This document shows positions 42,619 to 56,777 of a DNA stretch of 64,000 nt, piece after piece; the first letter of the stretch is position 1, and every line of letters begins with the position of its first letter. The notes below the pieces were generated by a model that saw nothing but the letters and a program-made list of their open reading frames with translations, was not told the origin of the DNA and made no database searches. The translations under genes and the position numbers were made by a program. The DNA comes from Pseudoduganella dura (GTDB lineage Bacteria; Pseudomonadota; Gammaproteobacteria; Burkholderiales; Burkholderiaceae_D), in the NCBI RefSeq assembly GCF_009727155.1, contig NZ_WNWM01000002.1, positions 5,580,001-5,644,000 of the forward strand, written 5' to 3'.

Positions 42619-44682
42619 TCATTTCAACGTGAGAAGATGATCCCGCTCTTTCAAATCTCTCCCGATTTGAATCCTTTCACCCGCGTCCCGGACGCGGGTT
42701 TTTTTTGCCCCGGCGTCGTCCAGCCTGAACTGGCGCACCACCTGGGCCAGGCCGGCGGCTTCTTCCTGCATCGCGGCGGCCGCGGCGGCGGCCTGTTCGA
42801 CCAGCGCCGCGTTCTGCTGCGTCACCTGGTCCATGTGGGTGATCGCCACGTTCACCTGTTCGATGCCGGCGGACTGTTCATCGCTGGCCGTGCGGATCTC
42901 GGCCATGATGCTGGTCACGCGCCGCACGCTGTCGACCACTTCCTGCATGGTGGCTCCGGCCTGTTCGACGAGCTTTCCGCCCGCTTCGACCTGCGAGACG
43001 GAGTTGCCGATCAATCCCTTGATTTCATGCGCGGCGGCCGCACTGCGTTGCGCCAGCGTGCGCACTTCGCCGGCCACGACGGCGAAACCGCGGCCCTGTT
43101 CGCCCGCGCGGGCCGCCTCCACGGCCGCGTTCAGTGCCAGGATGTTGGTCTGGAATGCGATCCCGTCGATGACGGCGATGATGTCGACGATCTTGCGCGC
43201 CGAGGCATCGATCGAACCCATCGTGTCCACCACCTGCGAAACCACGGCACCGCCGCGTGCCGCCACGTCGGAAGCGTTTTGCGCCAGCGTGTTGGCCTGG
43301 CGCGCGTTCTCGGCGTTCTGGCGCACGGTGGCCGTCAGTTCTTCCATCGAGCTGGCCGTTTCCTCCAGGTTGCCGGCCTGCTGCTCGGTGCGGTTCGACA
43401 AGTCCTGGTTGCCGCTGGCGATTTCATTGGACGCGTGGGCGATCTGGTCGGCACCGCTGCGCACCTGGCCCACCACCGCGGACAGGCTGGCGCTGATGCC
43501 GTTCATCGCGCGCGTCAGGCCGGCGATCTCGTCCTTGCCGTTCACAACGAGCTGCACGGTCAGGTCGCCGGCGGCGATCTGCGTGGCGGCCTGTTCGACC
43601 TGCCGCAGCGGCTGCGTAATGTAGCGGCGCACACCGAAGAACATGATGCACGAGAAGCCGAGCAGCGCGGCAAGGCCGGCAGCGGTATACCAGTTGCGCA
43701 GCCGCGCCGCCTCGGCAGTGATTTCCTCACGGTAAGCGCCGCCGGCAATGACCCAGTTCCAGGGTTTGAACGTCGCGTAGGCAACGATTTTTTCCCGCGC
43801 CCTGGTCTCGTCCGGGTTGAGCCACGGATAAATGATGGTGCCTTCCTGCTTTTCCAGGATCTCGCGGATGAACAGGCGGCCGTCGGCATCTTTCGAATCG
43901 AGGATCACATCGCCTTCGCGTTTCGGATGAACCACCAGTTTGCCGTAGTTGGCGCCCGGCGTGCCGTCGAGCACATAGAAATAGCCGGTGGTGCCGATCT
44001 TGATCGACTTGATGCGCTCCTTCAGTGTCAGGATCTCCTGCGATACATCCGCGCCCACGTACAGGACGCCAATCACCTTGCCCGAAGCATCGCGTAGCGG
44101 ATCGTAACGGGTAATGAACGGCTTGCCGAACAGCGTGGCAAGGCCGATGTAGCTCTTGCCGCTGCGCAGCGGTGCGTAGCCGGGATGCTTGTGATCGAGC
44201 GCCGTGCCGACCGCGCGGCTGCCGTCTTCCTTCTTCGTGGTCGTCGATATGCGGATGAAATCCTCGCCCGAGGCGACGAAGACCGTGGCGCCGCCGCCGG
44301 TGATCCGGGTGAACTGGTCGGGAAGCGTGAAATTATTGTTCAGTATTGTCTCGCCGATCTTCAGCGTCGGCGTGCTTTTCCCCCCGACCTCCACCGTGGC
44401 CGAAGGATCGAGCGTGAAAGCGCCATCGAACGAAGCGGCAAACACCTTGGCAAACGAATTGACTTCGCTCACACCCGCTGTATTGAACAGTTCCACCATG
44501 TTCTTCACGCCCGTCAGGTCCTGCTGCAGGCTGGCCATGGCGCGCTGCTCGAGCAGCCGGCTGGTGCTGACGCTGATGAACATGATCAGTCCCGTCAGCG
44601 TGAATGCCAGCAAAGCGAAGGACATTGCCGTCGTGCGCGAGCCGACACTCCAGTTACGCGGGTTGAAAGTGGTGTTGTTCAT
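42619..44682 (-). CDS. Methyl-accepting chemotaxis protein with periplasmic Cache domain
   Basis: Chemoreceptor of 687 residues. Architecture: short cytoplasmic N-terminus, TM1 (about 18-40), periplasmic Cache-type sensor (about 45-325, containing GKSYIGLATLFGKPFITRYDP and KIGTTGYFYVLDG in parts), TM2 (about 336-355), HAMP (about 358-410), and a signalling domain with hairpin tip AFQTNILALNAAVEAARAGEQGRGFAVVA (in parts). The methylation-helix motif NLEETASSMEELT is present. The C-terminus has an unusual basic tail (KKTRVRDAGERIQIGRDLKERDH) that runs through a terminator-like hairpin. The periplasmic part resembles receptors for organic acids. Confidence 0.95.
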   Translation of the reverse strand: MNNTTFNPRNWSVGSRTTAMSFALLAFTLTGLIMFISVSTSRLLEQRAMASLQQDLTGVKNMVELFNTAGVSEVNSFAKVFAASFDGAFTLDPSATVEVGGKSTPTLKIGETILNNNFTLPDQFTRITGGGATVFVASGEDFIRISTTTKKEDGSRAVGTALDHKHPGYAPLRSGKSYIGLATLFGKPFITRYDPLRDASGKVIGVLYVGADVSQEILTLKERIKSIKIGTTGYFYVLDGTPGANYGKLVVHPKREGDVILDSKDADGRLFIREILEKQEGTIIYPWLNPDETRAREKIVAYATFKPWNWVIAGGAYREEITAEAARLRNWYTAAGLAALLGFSCIMFFGVRRYITQPLRQVEQAATQIAAGDLTVQLVVNGKDEIAGLTRAMNGISASLSAVVGQVRSGADQIAHASNEIASGNQDLSNRTEQQAGNLEETASSMEELTATVRQNAENARQANTLAQNASDVAARGGAVVSQVVDTMGSIDASARKIVDIIAVIDGIAFQTNILALNAAVEAARAGEQGRGFAVVAGEVRTLAQRSAAAAHEIKGLIGNSVSQVEAGGKLVEQAGATMQEVVDSVRRVTSIMAEIRTASDEQSAGIEQVNVAITHMDQVTQQNAALVEQAAAAAAAMQEEAAGLAQVVRQFRLDDAGAKKTRVRDAGERIQIGRDLKERDHLLTLK
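42679..42706 (+). terminator. Terminator-like hairpin on the plus strand, antisense to the MCP 3' end
   Basis: Ten-base arms ACCCGCGTCC (42679-42688) and GGACGCGGGT (42690-42699) followed by eight T. Its orientation would end a plus-strand transcript, yet both adjacent genes are on the minus strand. Confidence 0.5.
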
Positions 44683-44755
44683 TTTATAGTGAATGAAGTT
44701 GAAATATTAATTCAGGCGAATTGCCGGTAATTCGGATCAAACCGGAATCATCCCA

Positions 44756-44763
44756 TTATCGGC
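44756..44763 (-). promoter_or_regulatory. Possible sigma-28 (FliA) -10 element of the MCP gene
   Basis: GCCGATAA on the minus strand, identical to the FliA -10 consensus, 74 nt upstream of the MCP start. The -35 position at 15-nt spacing (TTAT) is a poor match to TAAA, so this is tentative. Confidence 0.35.
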
Positions 44764-44929
44764 ATTCCAAGCGGAAACATAAATAAAGAAAGTCACCCGC
44801 GAATTCGCCCGTTGTATTACGCCAACGTCACGCATTATCGTTTCTGCAATCGGCAGGATAAAAAAGATAACAAAATTCCTTAATGAAGTCCTAAGCCTGA
44901 TGGCCGGCAATGATGGCAAAGTATCACCT

Positions 44930-45126
44930 GTACCGCGCGACGCTGTTGCGCGGCAGGTTGCCGGATTCCTCAATCCGGCACGGATTCACGGTCACGATCT
45001 CGGCACGATTCGGCATGCAGCCACGATGCATGGTCGATATTGCGGTAAATGCCATTTAATTCCCCGCGCTCTCGACAGAAAGCGTTTTAACCGGTCCCCT
45101 CCTCAGATTGCGGCCGGTTTTTTTTT
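44930..45126 (+). ncRNA. Candidate structured RNA with terminator
   Basis: Gap 44683-45308 has no supported gene. On the plus strand it shows CCGCGC/GCGCGG (44933-44953), a perfect nine-base hairpin TGCCGGATT-CCTC-AATCCGGCA (44959-44980), and a terminal AACCGG/CCGGTT stem (45089-45119) running into nine T. This could be a small RNA, or a leader of a lost gene. No promoter is assigned and the class is not recognised. Confidence 0.3.
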
Positions 45127-45139
45127 GTCCGCCAGCTTT

Positions 45140-45188
45140 ATGGCCTGCATATCCTCGAATGGCCTGCATATCCTCGAATGGCCGGCAT
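45140..45188. repeat. 19-nt tandem repeat
   Basis: ATGGCCTGCATATCCTCGA occurs twice exactly in tandem (45140-45158, 45159-45177) and begins a third, diverging copy (ATGGCCGGCAT). It follows the T-run of the candidate RNA. Confidence 0.8.
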
Positions 45189-45308
45189 TTCCGCGGGCCG
45201 CGATTCTAAGAGATTCGCCGGCATCCGGCAATACCGCGAGGGGCGATGGCGCATTCGGCCGCGGGCATGCGCATTGCCACGGTGGCATGCCTGCACGGGA
45301 AGCCGGCA

Positions 45309-46189
45309 TCAACCGACGCGCTTGTACCAGGACCGGCCCTCCATCAATTCCTGGTACTGTCCCGCCAGTCCGTCGCCCGGAGCGCGGTCGATGCCCAGCA
45401 CGCCGAGCACGGCCAGGCTGTCGTCGAACAGGTGCAGCACGCGCCGGCGCAGCAGCGGGCCGAAGTCGGGCAGGGCGCGCCGGCAGACGATCAGCTGGAA
45501 TTCATTGAACGACGCGTCGGTGACGAGGTTGTACTGCGCCCACGTGATGCGGCTCTTCAGTTGCGGCACCGGTACCAGCCGGCCGCCCTCGAGATGGAAA
45601 TACTCGGACAGCCGGCCGCTGCCGCCGACCTGTTCGTAGCGGCGCTGGTACTCGCCCATCTTCTCGAGCGGCAGGGAAGCTGCCAACGCTTCCTCCAGCA
45701 GTTCGTCGCTGGACACGGTCGCATGGATCTCCGTGCGCCACAACAGCTGGCGCTCGGCCAGCATCACGGCAACCGTCCAGGCCTGCTCGGCGCCGGCGCA
45801 ATCGACCAGCCAGACCTTCGGCAGCGGCGCGCCGGGCAGGCACTTCTCGGCCACCGCCACGAGCTCGAGCGCTTCCTGCGGATCGTCGAACATCGACGCC
45901 GGCGCCACGCCCAGCGCAAGCAGCAGCGCGCGCGACGCGGCCGGGTCGTGCAGCACGCGGTTCTGCAATTGCGACAGCGTGCGCAGCCCGCGCCGCGCCA
46001 TCAGCGCATGCAGCTTGCGCTTCATCGCTGCCCGGTCGTGGCTGCGGAAGTCGAAGCCGAAGCGTTGCGCCACCGCTTCGAGCAGCAGCGACAATTCCAG
46101 TTCCTCCACCGCCGGATCGGGCGAGCGCCGGCGCTCGCCGGTTTCCCGGTCCGCCGGTACCCCGGCCCGCGCACCCGTTGGCGCCGCCA

Positions 46190-46190
<1 letters not shown>
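45309..46190 (-). CDS. CheR-like methyltransferase-fold protein, motifs degenerate
   Basis: A 293-residue CheR-type protein: N-terminal helical domain (about 45-110; EELELSLLLEAVAQRFGFDFRSHDRAAMKRKL, in parts), then a Rossmann-like domain. Where active CheR has A.CSTGEE.Y the sequence reads LVDCAGAEQAWT, and where CheR has FCRNVLIYF it reads VCRRALPDF, so SAM binding and catalysis are doubtful. The start (46190) overlaps the HAMP-array kinase stop (ATGA). It is probably a scaffold or sensor component of that kinase system (inference). Confidence 0.82.
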
Positions 46191-51076
<4,886 letters not shown>

Positions 51077-51086
51077 CGACGGGTCC

Positions 51087-53015
51087 TCAGTGTCTAATAG
51101 TATGTGGTTCGAGTACTTCGGGCAGCAGTTCCGCCAGTTCCTGCGCGGTGCGCGGGGCGCTGAACAGCGCGCCCTGCCAGTCGTCGCAGCCCAGCGTGGC
51201 CAGCACGGCCAGCTGGTGCGCATGGTCGACGCCGATCGCGGCGACCTCCATCGACAGCGCGCGGGCCAGGTGCACGATGGCGGCCACCAGGTCGGTGCCG
51301 CCGGCATTGTCGCCGATATTGCGCACGAAGCCAGGTTCGATCTTCAGGATATCGAGTCCCAGTTTCTTGCAGGCGGCCAGGCTGGTGCCGGAATGGCCGA
51401 AGTCGTCCAGCGCCAGCGTCACGCCGCCCCCCTGCAGCTGGCGCAGCAACGGTTCGACCGTGGCATTGTGGGCCGCCAGCAGCGACTCGGAAATCTCCAG
51501 CACGATCGCACCGGCGGGCAAGTGATGCCGGCGCACTTCGGCCAGCAGGCGCGCCGGCAGGTCCGGGCCCAGCGCCGGCGCGACCAGGTTCAGCGCCACG
51601 CGGGCGCGGGCCAGCGGCGAATCGCCGGTGCGCCAGGCTGCGGCCTGCGCGCATACGGTGGCCATCACCCACGAATCGACGCGCTCGAGCAGGCCGCGAT
51701 CCTGCACCACCGGCAGGAACGCGGCGGCCCCGATCCGGCCCAGGCGCGGATGCTGCCAGACCAGCTGCGCCTCGACGCCGCGCACCTGGCCGCTGGCCAG
51801 CGCCACCTGCGGCTGGTATTGCAGGTCGAGCTGGCCGGCCGCCAATGCATGGCGCAATTCGCCAGTCCACTGTTCGCGCTCGTGTTCGCGGCGGTTCATC
51901 TCTTCGTGGAAAAAGCGGATGTTGCCGCCCTGGGTATCCACCTTGCCGCCCGCGTTGCTGCCTGCATTGCCACCCGCATTGCCGCCGACATTGCCGATAT
52001 TCTGCTTGCGTTCTTCCTTGGCGCGGTACATCGCCAGGTCGGCGCTTTTCATCAGCGCCCTGGCGCTGGCGCCATCGTGCGGATAGACGGCGATGCCGAT
52101 GCTGGTGGACGTGTGCACCCGGTGCTCGACGATGGTGAACGGGCGCGCATGCGCGCTGGCGATCTTGCGCGCCACCCGCGCCGCGTTCTCGGCGGGCGCC
52201 TTGCCCTCGATGAGGACCACGAATTCGTCGCCGCCCAGCCGCGCCACCACGTCCGACGCGCGCACCGCGGCGGACAGGCGCGCCGCCACCTGGCGCAGCA
52301 GTTCGTCGCCGACATCGTGGCCGAAGCCGTCGTTGATCTGCTTGAATTCGTCCAGGTCGAGGAACAGCAGCGCGAACTGGCTGCGCCGGCGGTCGCTCGA
52401 TGCCACCGCGTGTTCCAGGTGCTGGATCAGCGAACGACGGTTGACCAGGCCCGTCAGCGCATCCTTCGTCGACAGCTCGTGGGCGCGCTGTTCGGCCTGC
52501 TTGCGCTCGGCCACTTCCAGTTCCAGTTCGCGGTTGGCGCGCTCCAGGTCCTGCAGCCGCTGCGAGCGCAGCTCGGCGTTGACGCGGCGGGTTTCCTCGG
52601 CCTGCGCCTGCAATTGCTGGTGCTTGCGGATCAGCTCGACGAAGACCCCCACCTTGGCATGCACCACCTGCGGCACCAGCGGTGCGCTCAGGTAATCGGC
52701 GGCACCGTGTTCGTACGCGCGCAGCCGGTGCTGCTCGTCCGCATCGGTGGTGGTGACGAAGATGACCGGCAACGCCGCCGAGCGCGGGTGCGAACGCAGC
52801 GCGGCGGCGGTTTCGAAACCGTCCATGCCGGACATGTCCACGTCCAGCAGGATCACGGCGAAATCCTGGCGCAACACCTCGCGCAGCGCCTCGTTCCCCG
52901 AGCGGGCCTTGACGAGTTCATAGCCGAACCCGTCGGCATGCGGGGCCAGCAGACTCTCCAGCGCCAGCAGGCTGGCGGGATCGTCGTTCACGAGGAGGAC
53001 TTTGGGAATATGCAC
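51087..53015 (-). CDS. Receiver-GGDEF-EAL protein; GGDEF intact, EAL degenerate
   Basis: A 642-residue c-di-GMP protein: receiver (about 1-130; acceptor Asp in [11 protein letters not shown]), coiled coil (about 135-185), GGDEF (about 185-345; [10 protein letters not shown] and intact GGDEF), a Gly/Asn-rich linker (about 350-372), EAL domain (about 385-630). The EAL signature reads EAQLVW, the loop-6 motif is [13 protein letters not shown] is KIE, and the late Glu of the AEGVE motif is replaced (AIGVDH), so phosphodiesterase activity is unlikely. Cyclase output is plausible. GTG start at 53015 with weak ribosome site. First gene of the HAMP-kinase operon. Confidence 0.92.
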   Translation of the reverse strand: MHIPKVLLVNDDPASLLALESLLAPHADGFGYELVKARSGNEALREVLRQDFAVILLDVDMSGMDGFETAAALRSHPRSAALPVIFVTTTDADEQHRLRAYEHGAADYLSAPLVPQVVHAKVGVFVELIRKHQQLQAQAEETRRVNAELRSQRLQDLERANRELELEVAERKQAEQRAHELSTKDALTGLVNRRSLIQHLEHAVASSDRRRSQFALLFLDLDEFKQINDGFGHDVGDELLRQVAARLSAAVRASDVVARLGGDEFVVLIEGKAPAENAARVARKIASAHARPFTIVEHRVHTSTSIGIAVYPHDGASARALMKSADLAMYRAKEERKQNIGNVGGNAGGNAGSNAGGKVDTQGGNIRFFHEEMNRREHEREQWTGELRHALAAGQLDLQYQPQVALASGQVRGVEAQLVWQHPRLGRIGAAAFLPVVQDRGLLERVDSWVMATVCAQAAAWRTGDSPLARARVALNLVAPALGPDLPARLLAEVRRHHLPAGAIVLEISESLLAAHNATVEPLLRQLQGGGVTLALDDFGHSGTSLAACKKLGLDILKIEPGFVRNIGDNAGGTDLVAAIVHLARALSMEVAAIGVDHAHQLAVLATLGCDDWQGALFSAPRTAQELAELLPEVLEPHTIRH

Positions 53016-53213
53016 GACGACGTCACCCGGTATTTTTCGTTGTAGAAGATACGCTTGTGCGGGCGCGAGTCAAGAAAAAACGACGGACATGTCCGCTTGC
53101 CCGGCTATCAATATAGCAAAAATACAATACCACTGGGAAACGAATTCTCGGTAGCCGCGCGACCGTTACTGCCGGGCTCATGTTGTTCGCCGGGCGTCAT
53201 GCCGATCCGCCGA

Positions 53214-53345
53214 GGAAAACCGGTGTCCGACACCTGTTTTCCGGATGACGCCCCGGAAAAAGGTGTCCGACACCAGGTGCATCTGCCGCGAAAAGTGTCC
53301 GTCACCAGGTTGAATCTGCCGGGGGAAGCGCCTGGCACCCGGGGA
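53214..53345. repeat. Cluster of GGTGTCCGACACC palindromic repeats (REP/BIME-like)
   Basis: In the 342-nt gap before the GGDEF gene: a hairpin GGAAAAC-CGGTGTC...GACACC-TGTTTTCC (53214-53242), a second GGTGTCCGACACC (53261-53273), a diverged GTGTCCGTCACC (53295-53306) and CGCCTGGCACCCGGG. Two successive blocks (AAAGGTGTCCGACACCAGGT + ATCTGCCG and AAAAGTGTCCGTCACCAGGT + ATCTGCCG) form a direct repeat of about 32 nt. No gene is supported in 53016-53357. Confidence 0.8.
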
Positions 53346-53357
53346 CGCCGCTGCCGG

Positions 53358-55412
53358 CTACCCCAGCTGCTCCAGCAAGAACGTATAGGTCAGCGCCCAC
53401 ATCTTCGCCTGCTGGTCGTTGTTGGCGGCGCCGGCATGGCCGCCCTCGGTGTTTTCCCAGTACAGCACGTCGTGCCCCTGTTCCTGCATCTTCGCCACCA
53501 TCTTGCGGGCGTGGCCGGGATGGACCCGGTCGTCGCGGGTCGACGTGGTAAACAGCACGCGCGGGTAATGCCGGTCCGGGAACACGTTATGGTAGGGCGA
53601 GTACCCGGCGATGACCTGCCACTGCGCCGGATCGTCGGGGTCGCCGTACTCGCCCATCCACGACGCGCCAGCCAGCAGCTTGCTGTAGCGGCGCATGTCG
53701 AGCAGCGGCACCTGGCAGACGACCGCGTTGAACAGGTCCGGCCGCTGCGTAAGCGCGGCGCCCACCAGCAGGCCGCCATTGCTGCCGCCCATGATGCCGA
53801 GGTGGTCCGGGCTGGTGATCTTCCGCCTGACGAGGTCTTGCGCCACGGCGATGAAGTCGTCGAAGGCGCGCTGGCGGTTCTCCTTCAGCGCGGCCTGGTG
53901 CCAGCGCGGCCCGAATTCGCCGCCGCCACGGATGTTGGCCAGCACGTACACGCCGCCGTGCTTCAGCCAGGCTTCGCCGGTCACGCCGCTGTAGGACGGT
54001 TTCAGCGACACTTCGAAGCCGCCATAGCCGTACAGCACGGTGGGATTGCCGCCGTCCAGCTTCACATCGCGGCGCTGGACCACGAAGTAGGGCACCAGTG
54101 TGCCGTCCTTCGACGCCGCGTGGAACTGTTTCACCTCGTACGGGCTGGCATCGAAAAAGCCCGGCAGCGATTTGAGGGCGGTGCGCTCGTCGCTGCCGGC
54201 ATGGGCCAGGTGGACCGTGGTCGGCGTCAGGAAATCCGTCACGACGAGGAAGTAGTCGTCGGAAGCGATGGCGTCCAGCGGCATCACCTCCAGGGTGCCG
54301 AAGGCCGGCGCATCGACATCGCGCCGCTGCCAGCGGCCATCCACGTGGCGCAGTTCGACGAGCCGGTTCTTCACGTTGTCGAGCACGTTCAGCAGCAGCG
54401 CCGAACGGGTCGAAGCCACGCCGTCGAGCGATGCCGTCGCCGTCGGCGTGAACAGCACCTCGAAGGCGCGCTCGCCCGCCATGAAGCGGCGGAAGTCGGT
54501 GGCCAGCAGCGCACCCTGCGGGTACGCCTGGCCGTCGACCGTCCATTCGGAGCGCAAATCGATGACCAGCTGGTCGCGCACCGTGTAGGCATTGGCGTCG
54601 AGCGGCTTGTCGACTTTCGTCAGCCGGTCGCCTTCGCGCAGGAACAGCTCGCTGCTGTAGAAGCCGATCTGGCGCGACACGAACTGGAACTCGTGGCCCG
54701 GCGTGAAGTCGCGCCAGGCGCCCACGCCCAGGTCTTCCGGCAGGGCTTCGTAGACGGTGCGCGCCGCGGCCAGCGGCGTGCCGCGCTTCCATTCCTTCAC
54801 GATCCGGGCGTAGCCGGAGGTCGTCATCGACCCGGGGCCGAAATCGGTGGCCACGAACAGCGTGTCGGCATCGATCCACGCGATGTCGCTCTTCGCCTCG
54901 GGCAGGTTGAAACCGTCGGCGACGAAGCTGCGCGACGGCATGTCGAATTCGCGCACGACGACCGCGTCGCCGCCGCCGCGCGACAGCGACAGCAGGAAAC
55001 GCTCGCCGCGCGGGTACAGCGAGGAAACGCCGCTCCACACCCAGTTCTCTCCTTCGTCGGCGGCCAGCCTGTCGATGTCGAGCACGGTTTCCCAGCGCGG
55101 TTCGGGCAGCCGGTACTGGTCGAGCGTGGTGCGGCGCCAGATGCCGCGCACGTGCTGCGCGTCGCGCCAGAAGTTGTACAGGTAATCGCCATGCTGGCGC
55201 ACGAAGGGAATGCGTTCGTGCGAGTTGAGGATGGTTTTCAGGCGATCGTGGATCGCGCCGTACTGCGGCCGGGCCTCCAGTTCGTCCAACGCCACGCCGT
55301 TCTGTTGCCGTACCCAGTCCAGCGGCCGTTCGCCGCCCACGTCTTCCAGCCACTGGTGGGGGTCTTCCGGGGTGGCGGCTTGCAGGCCGGGCTGCTGGGG
55401 GGACGAACGCAT
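53358..55412 (-). CDS. Prolyl oligopeptidase family serine peptidase (S9A)
   Basis: A 684-residue S9 peptidase: N-terminal helix region (PEDPHQWLEDVGGERPLDWV, a family hallmark), beta-propeller (about 70-400), and C-terminal alpha/beta hydrolase domain. Catalytic triad: Ser in MGGSNGGLL, Asp in TRDDRVHPGH, His in EGGHAGA. The oxyanion/propeller-linked YGYGGFEVSLKP is typical. No signal peptide, so probably cytoplasmic; it cleaves short peptides after Pro or related residues. Confidence 0.93.
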   Translation of the reverse strand: MRSSPQQPGLQAATPEDPHQWLEDVGGERPLDWVRQQNGVALDELEARPQYGAIHDRLKTILNSHERIPFVRQHGDYLYNFWRDAQHVRGIWRRTTLDQYRLPEPRWETVLDIDRLAADEGENWVWSGVSSLYPRGERFLLSLSRGGGDAVVVREFDMPSRSFVADGFNLPEAKSDIAWIDADTLFVATDFGPGSMTTSGYARIVKEWKRGTPLAAARTVYEALPEDLGVGAWRDFTPGHEFQFVSRQIGFYSSELFLREGDRLTKVDKPLDANAYTVRDQLVIDLRSEWTVDGQAYPQGALLATDFRRFMAGERAFEVLFTPTATASLDGVASTRSALLLNVLDNVKNRLVELRHVDGRWQRRDVDAPAFGTLEVMPLDAIASDDYFLVVTDFLTPTTVHLAHAGSDERTALKSLPGFFDASPYEVKQFHAASKDGTLVPYFVVQRRDVKLDGGNPTVLYGYGGFEVSLKPSYSGVTGEAWLKHGGVYVLANIRGGGEFGPRWHQAALKENRQRAFDDFIAVAQDLVRRKITSPDHLGIMGGSNGGLLVGAALTQRPDLFNAVVCQVPLLDMRRYSKLLAGASWMGEYGDPDDPAQWQVIAGYSPYHNVFPDRHYPRVLFTTSTRDDRVHPGHARKMVAKMQEQGHDVLYWENTEGGHAGAANNDQQAKMWALTYTFLLEQLG

Positions 55413-55534
55413 GCGTGCTCCTGTATTGGTGGAACGCGTACTCTACACCAACGTTGCCGCAGCGGCATTCGTGTGGCAATCGACGCGCCGTGCTGTCACA
55501 ATCGCAACTCGTCAAGTCAACCGTGGAGTCTCCC

Positions 55535-56353
55535 ATGCGCATCGCTACCTTCAACATCAACGGCATCGGCGCCCGCCTGCCGGCCCTGCTGCAATGGCTC
55601 GAGGAAGCCCGGCCGGACGTGGCCTGCCTGCAGGAGTTGAAGGCGCCGCAGGAAAAGTTTCCCGCGGCGGCGATCGAGGCGGCCGGCTACGGCGTGATCT
55701 GGCATGGCCAGAAAAGCTGGAACGGCGTGGCGATCCTGGCGCGCGGCACCCAGCCGGTCGAAGTGGGGCGGGGCCTGGCGGGCGATCCGTCGGACGAGCA
55801 GAGCCGCTACATCGAGGCGGTGGTGGGCGACGTGGTCATCGCCGGCCTGTATCTGCCGAACGGCAACCCGGCGCCGGGGCCGAAGTTCGATTACAAGCTG
55901 AGCTGGATGGAGCGGCTGATCCTGCGCGGCGAGCAGTTGATCGCCACCGGCGCGCCGGTCGTGATGGCCGGCGACTACAACGTGATCCCGACCGACCTGG
56001 ATGTCTACAAGCCGGAACGCTGGGTCGACGACGCGCTGTTCCGGCCCGAGACGCGCGAGGCGTTCGAGCGGCTGATGGCGCAGGGCTGGACCGATTCGCT
56101 GCGCGCCATGTACCCGGGCGAGAAGATCTACACGTTCTGGGACTATTTCCGCAACGCGTACGGCCGCGACGCGGGCATCCGCATCGACCACCTGCTTCTG
56201 AGCCCGTCCCTGGCGCCGGCACTGAAGGCTGCCGGAGTCGACCGCGATGTGCGCGGACGGGAAAAGCCCAGCGATCATGCGCCGACGTGGATCGAGCTGG
56301 ATGCGAAGAAGATCCCGAAGGTAGCCAAGGTGAAGGCGAAGGAGGTGCCGTAG
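55535..56353 (+). CDS. xthA: Exodeoxyribonuclease III (AP endonuclease)
   Basis: EEP-fold nuclease of 272 residues acting in base-excision repair. Motifs: ATFNINGIGAR, CLQELKAP (metal Glu), GLYLPNGNP, VMAGDYNVIPTD, TFWDYFRNAYGRDAGIRIDHLL (in parts) and SDHAPTW (catalytic Asp-His). GTGGAGTCTCCC precedes the ATG. Ends with a basic Lys-rich tail. Divergent from the S9 peptidase gene. Confidence 0.95.
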   Translation: MRIATFNINGIGARLPALLQWLEEARPDVACLQELKAPQEKFPAAAIEAAGYGVIWHGQKSWNGVAILARGTQPVEVGRGLAGDPSDEQSRYIEAVVGDVVIAGLYLPNGNPAPGPKFDYKLSWMERLILRGEQLIATGAPVVMAGDYNVIPTDLDVYKPERWVDDALFRPETREAFERLMAQGWTDSLRAMYPGEKIYTFWDYFRNAYGRDAGIRIDHLLLSPSLAPALKAAGVDRDVRGREKPSDHAPTWIELDAKKIPKVAKVKAKEVP

Positions 56354-56489
56354 AACGCTGGTGACTGGGTGACACCGCATCTGCCGGATCGCGTGGCAGG
56401 CGTCCCGTTTCCGGGCCCTTGCCCGCCTGGCCCGGAGCGAAATGGCTGCTCCGCGCAGGGCGGCGGCTGCCCCGGTCTCGCCGGGATGG

Positions 56490-56603
56490 TTACTGCTGCC
56501 GCTTTTTCTCCTCCTTCTTCACCTTCTTGATTTCCTTTTTTTCCTTCACGGTCTTGGCCGGTTCTTTTTTGGTGGATTTCTTGGCATCCTGGCTTTTACT
56601 CAT
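56490..56603 (-). CDS. Lys-rich miniprotein, 37 residues
   Basis: An uninterrupted 37-codon frame with GGAGCAATGCA before the ATG. The product MSKSQDAKKSTKKEPAKT is followed by a Lys/Glu-rich stretch (VKEKKEIKKVKKEEKKRQQ): about half Lys plus Glu, as in small nucleic-acid-associated or disordered proteins. No family recognised. The A-rich coding strand is striking in this GC-rich genome. It may be missed by gene callers. Confidence 0.55.
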   Translation of the reverse strand: MSKSQDAKKSTKKEPAKTVKEKKEIKKVKKEEKKRQQ

Positions 56604-56742
56604 TGCATTGCTCCTGCGGTGGGTTGGGGAGGGCCCGGGCATCGTGCAACATTGCCGGGCGCGCTATGACACAGCTATGAAGCAGGTTACATGGTTTGAC
56701 CGCTTACGTCCGTCCGCGTGGTTGCCGGCGCCCTTGCGTTTC

Positions 56743-56777
56743 ATCTCAAGTATGAGATACATTCCCATATATGGGAA
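56743..56777. promoter_or_regulatory. Two inverted repeats at the XRE regulator start: putative autoregulatory operator
   Basis: ATCTCA-AGTA-TGAGAT (56743-56758) and a perfect 16-nt palindrome TTCCCATATATGGGAA (56762-56777) that includes the ATG of the XRE gene (56771). A TTGCGT (56734-56739) and GATACA (56756-56761) 16 nt apart form a possible promoter overlapping the sites. The transcript would then be nearly leaderless. Confidence 0.55.

Noticed and set aside
44737..44973. 78-codon minus-strand frame upstream of the MCP gene
   Set aside because: No ribosome site or family; overlaps the hairpins of the candidate RNA and the possible promoter.
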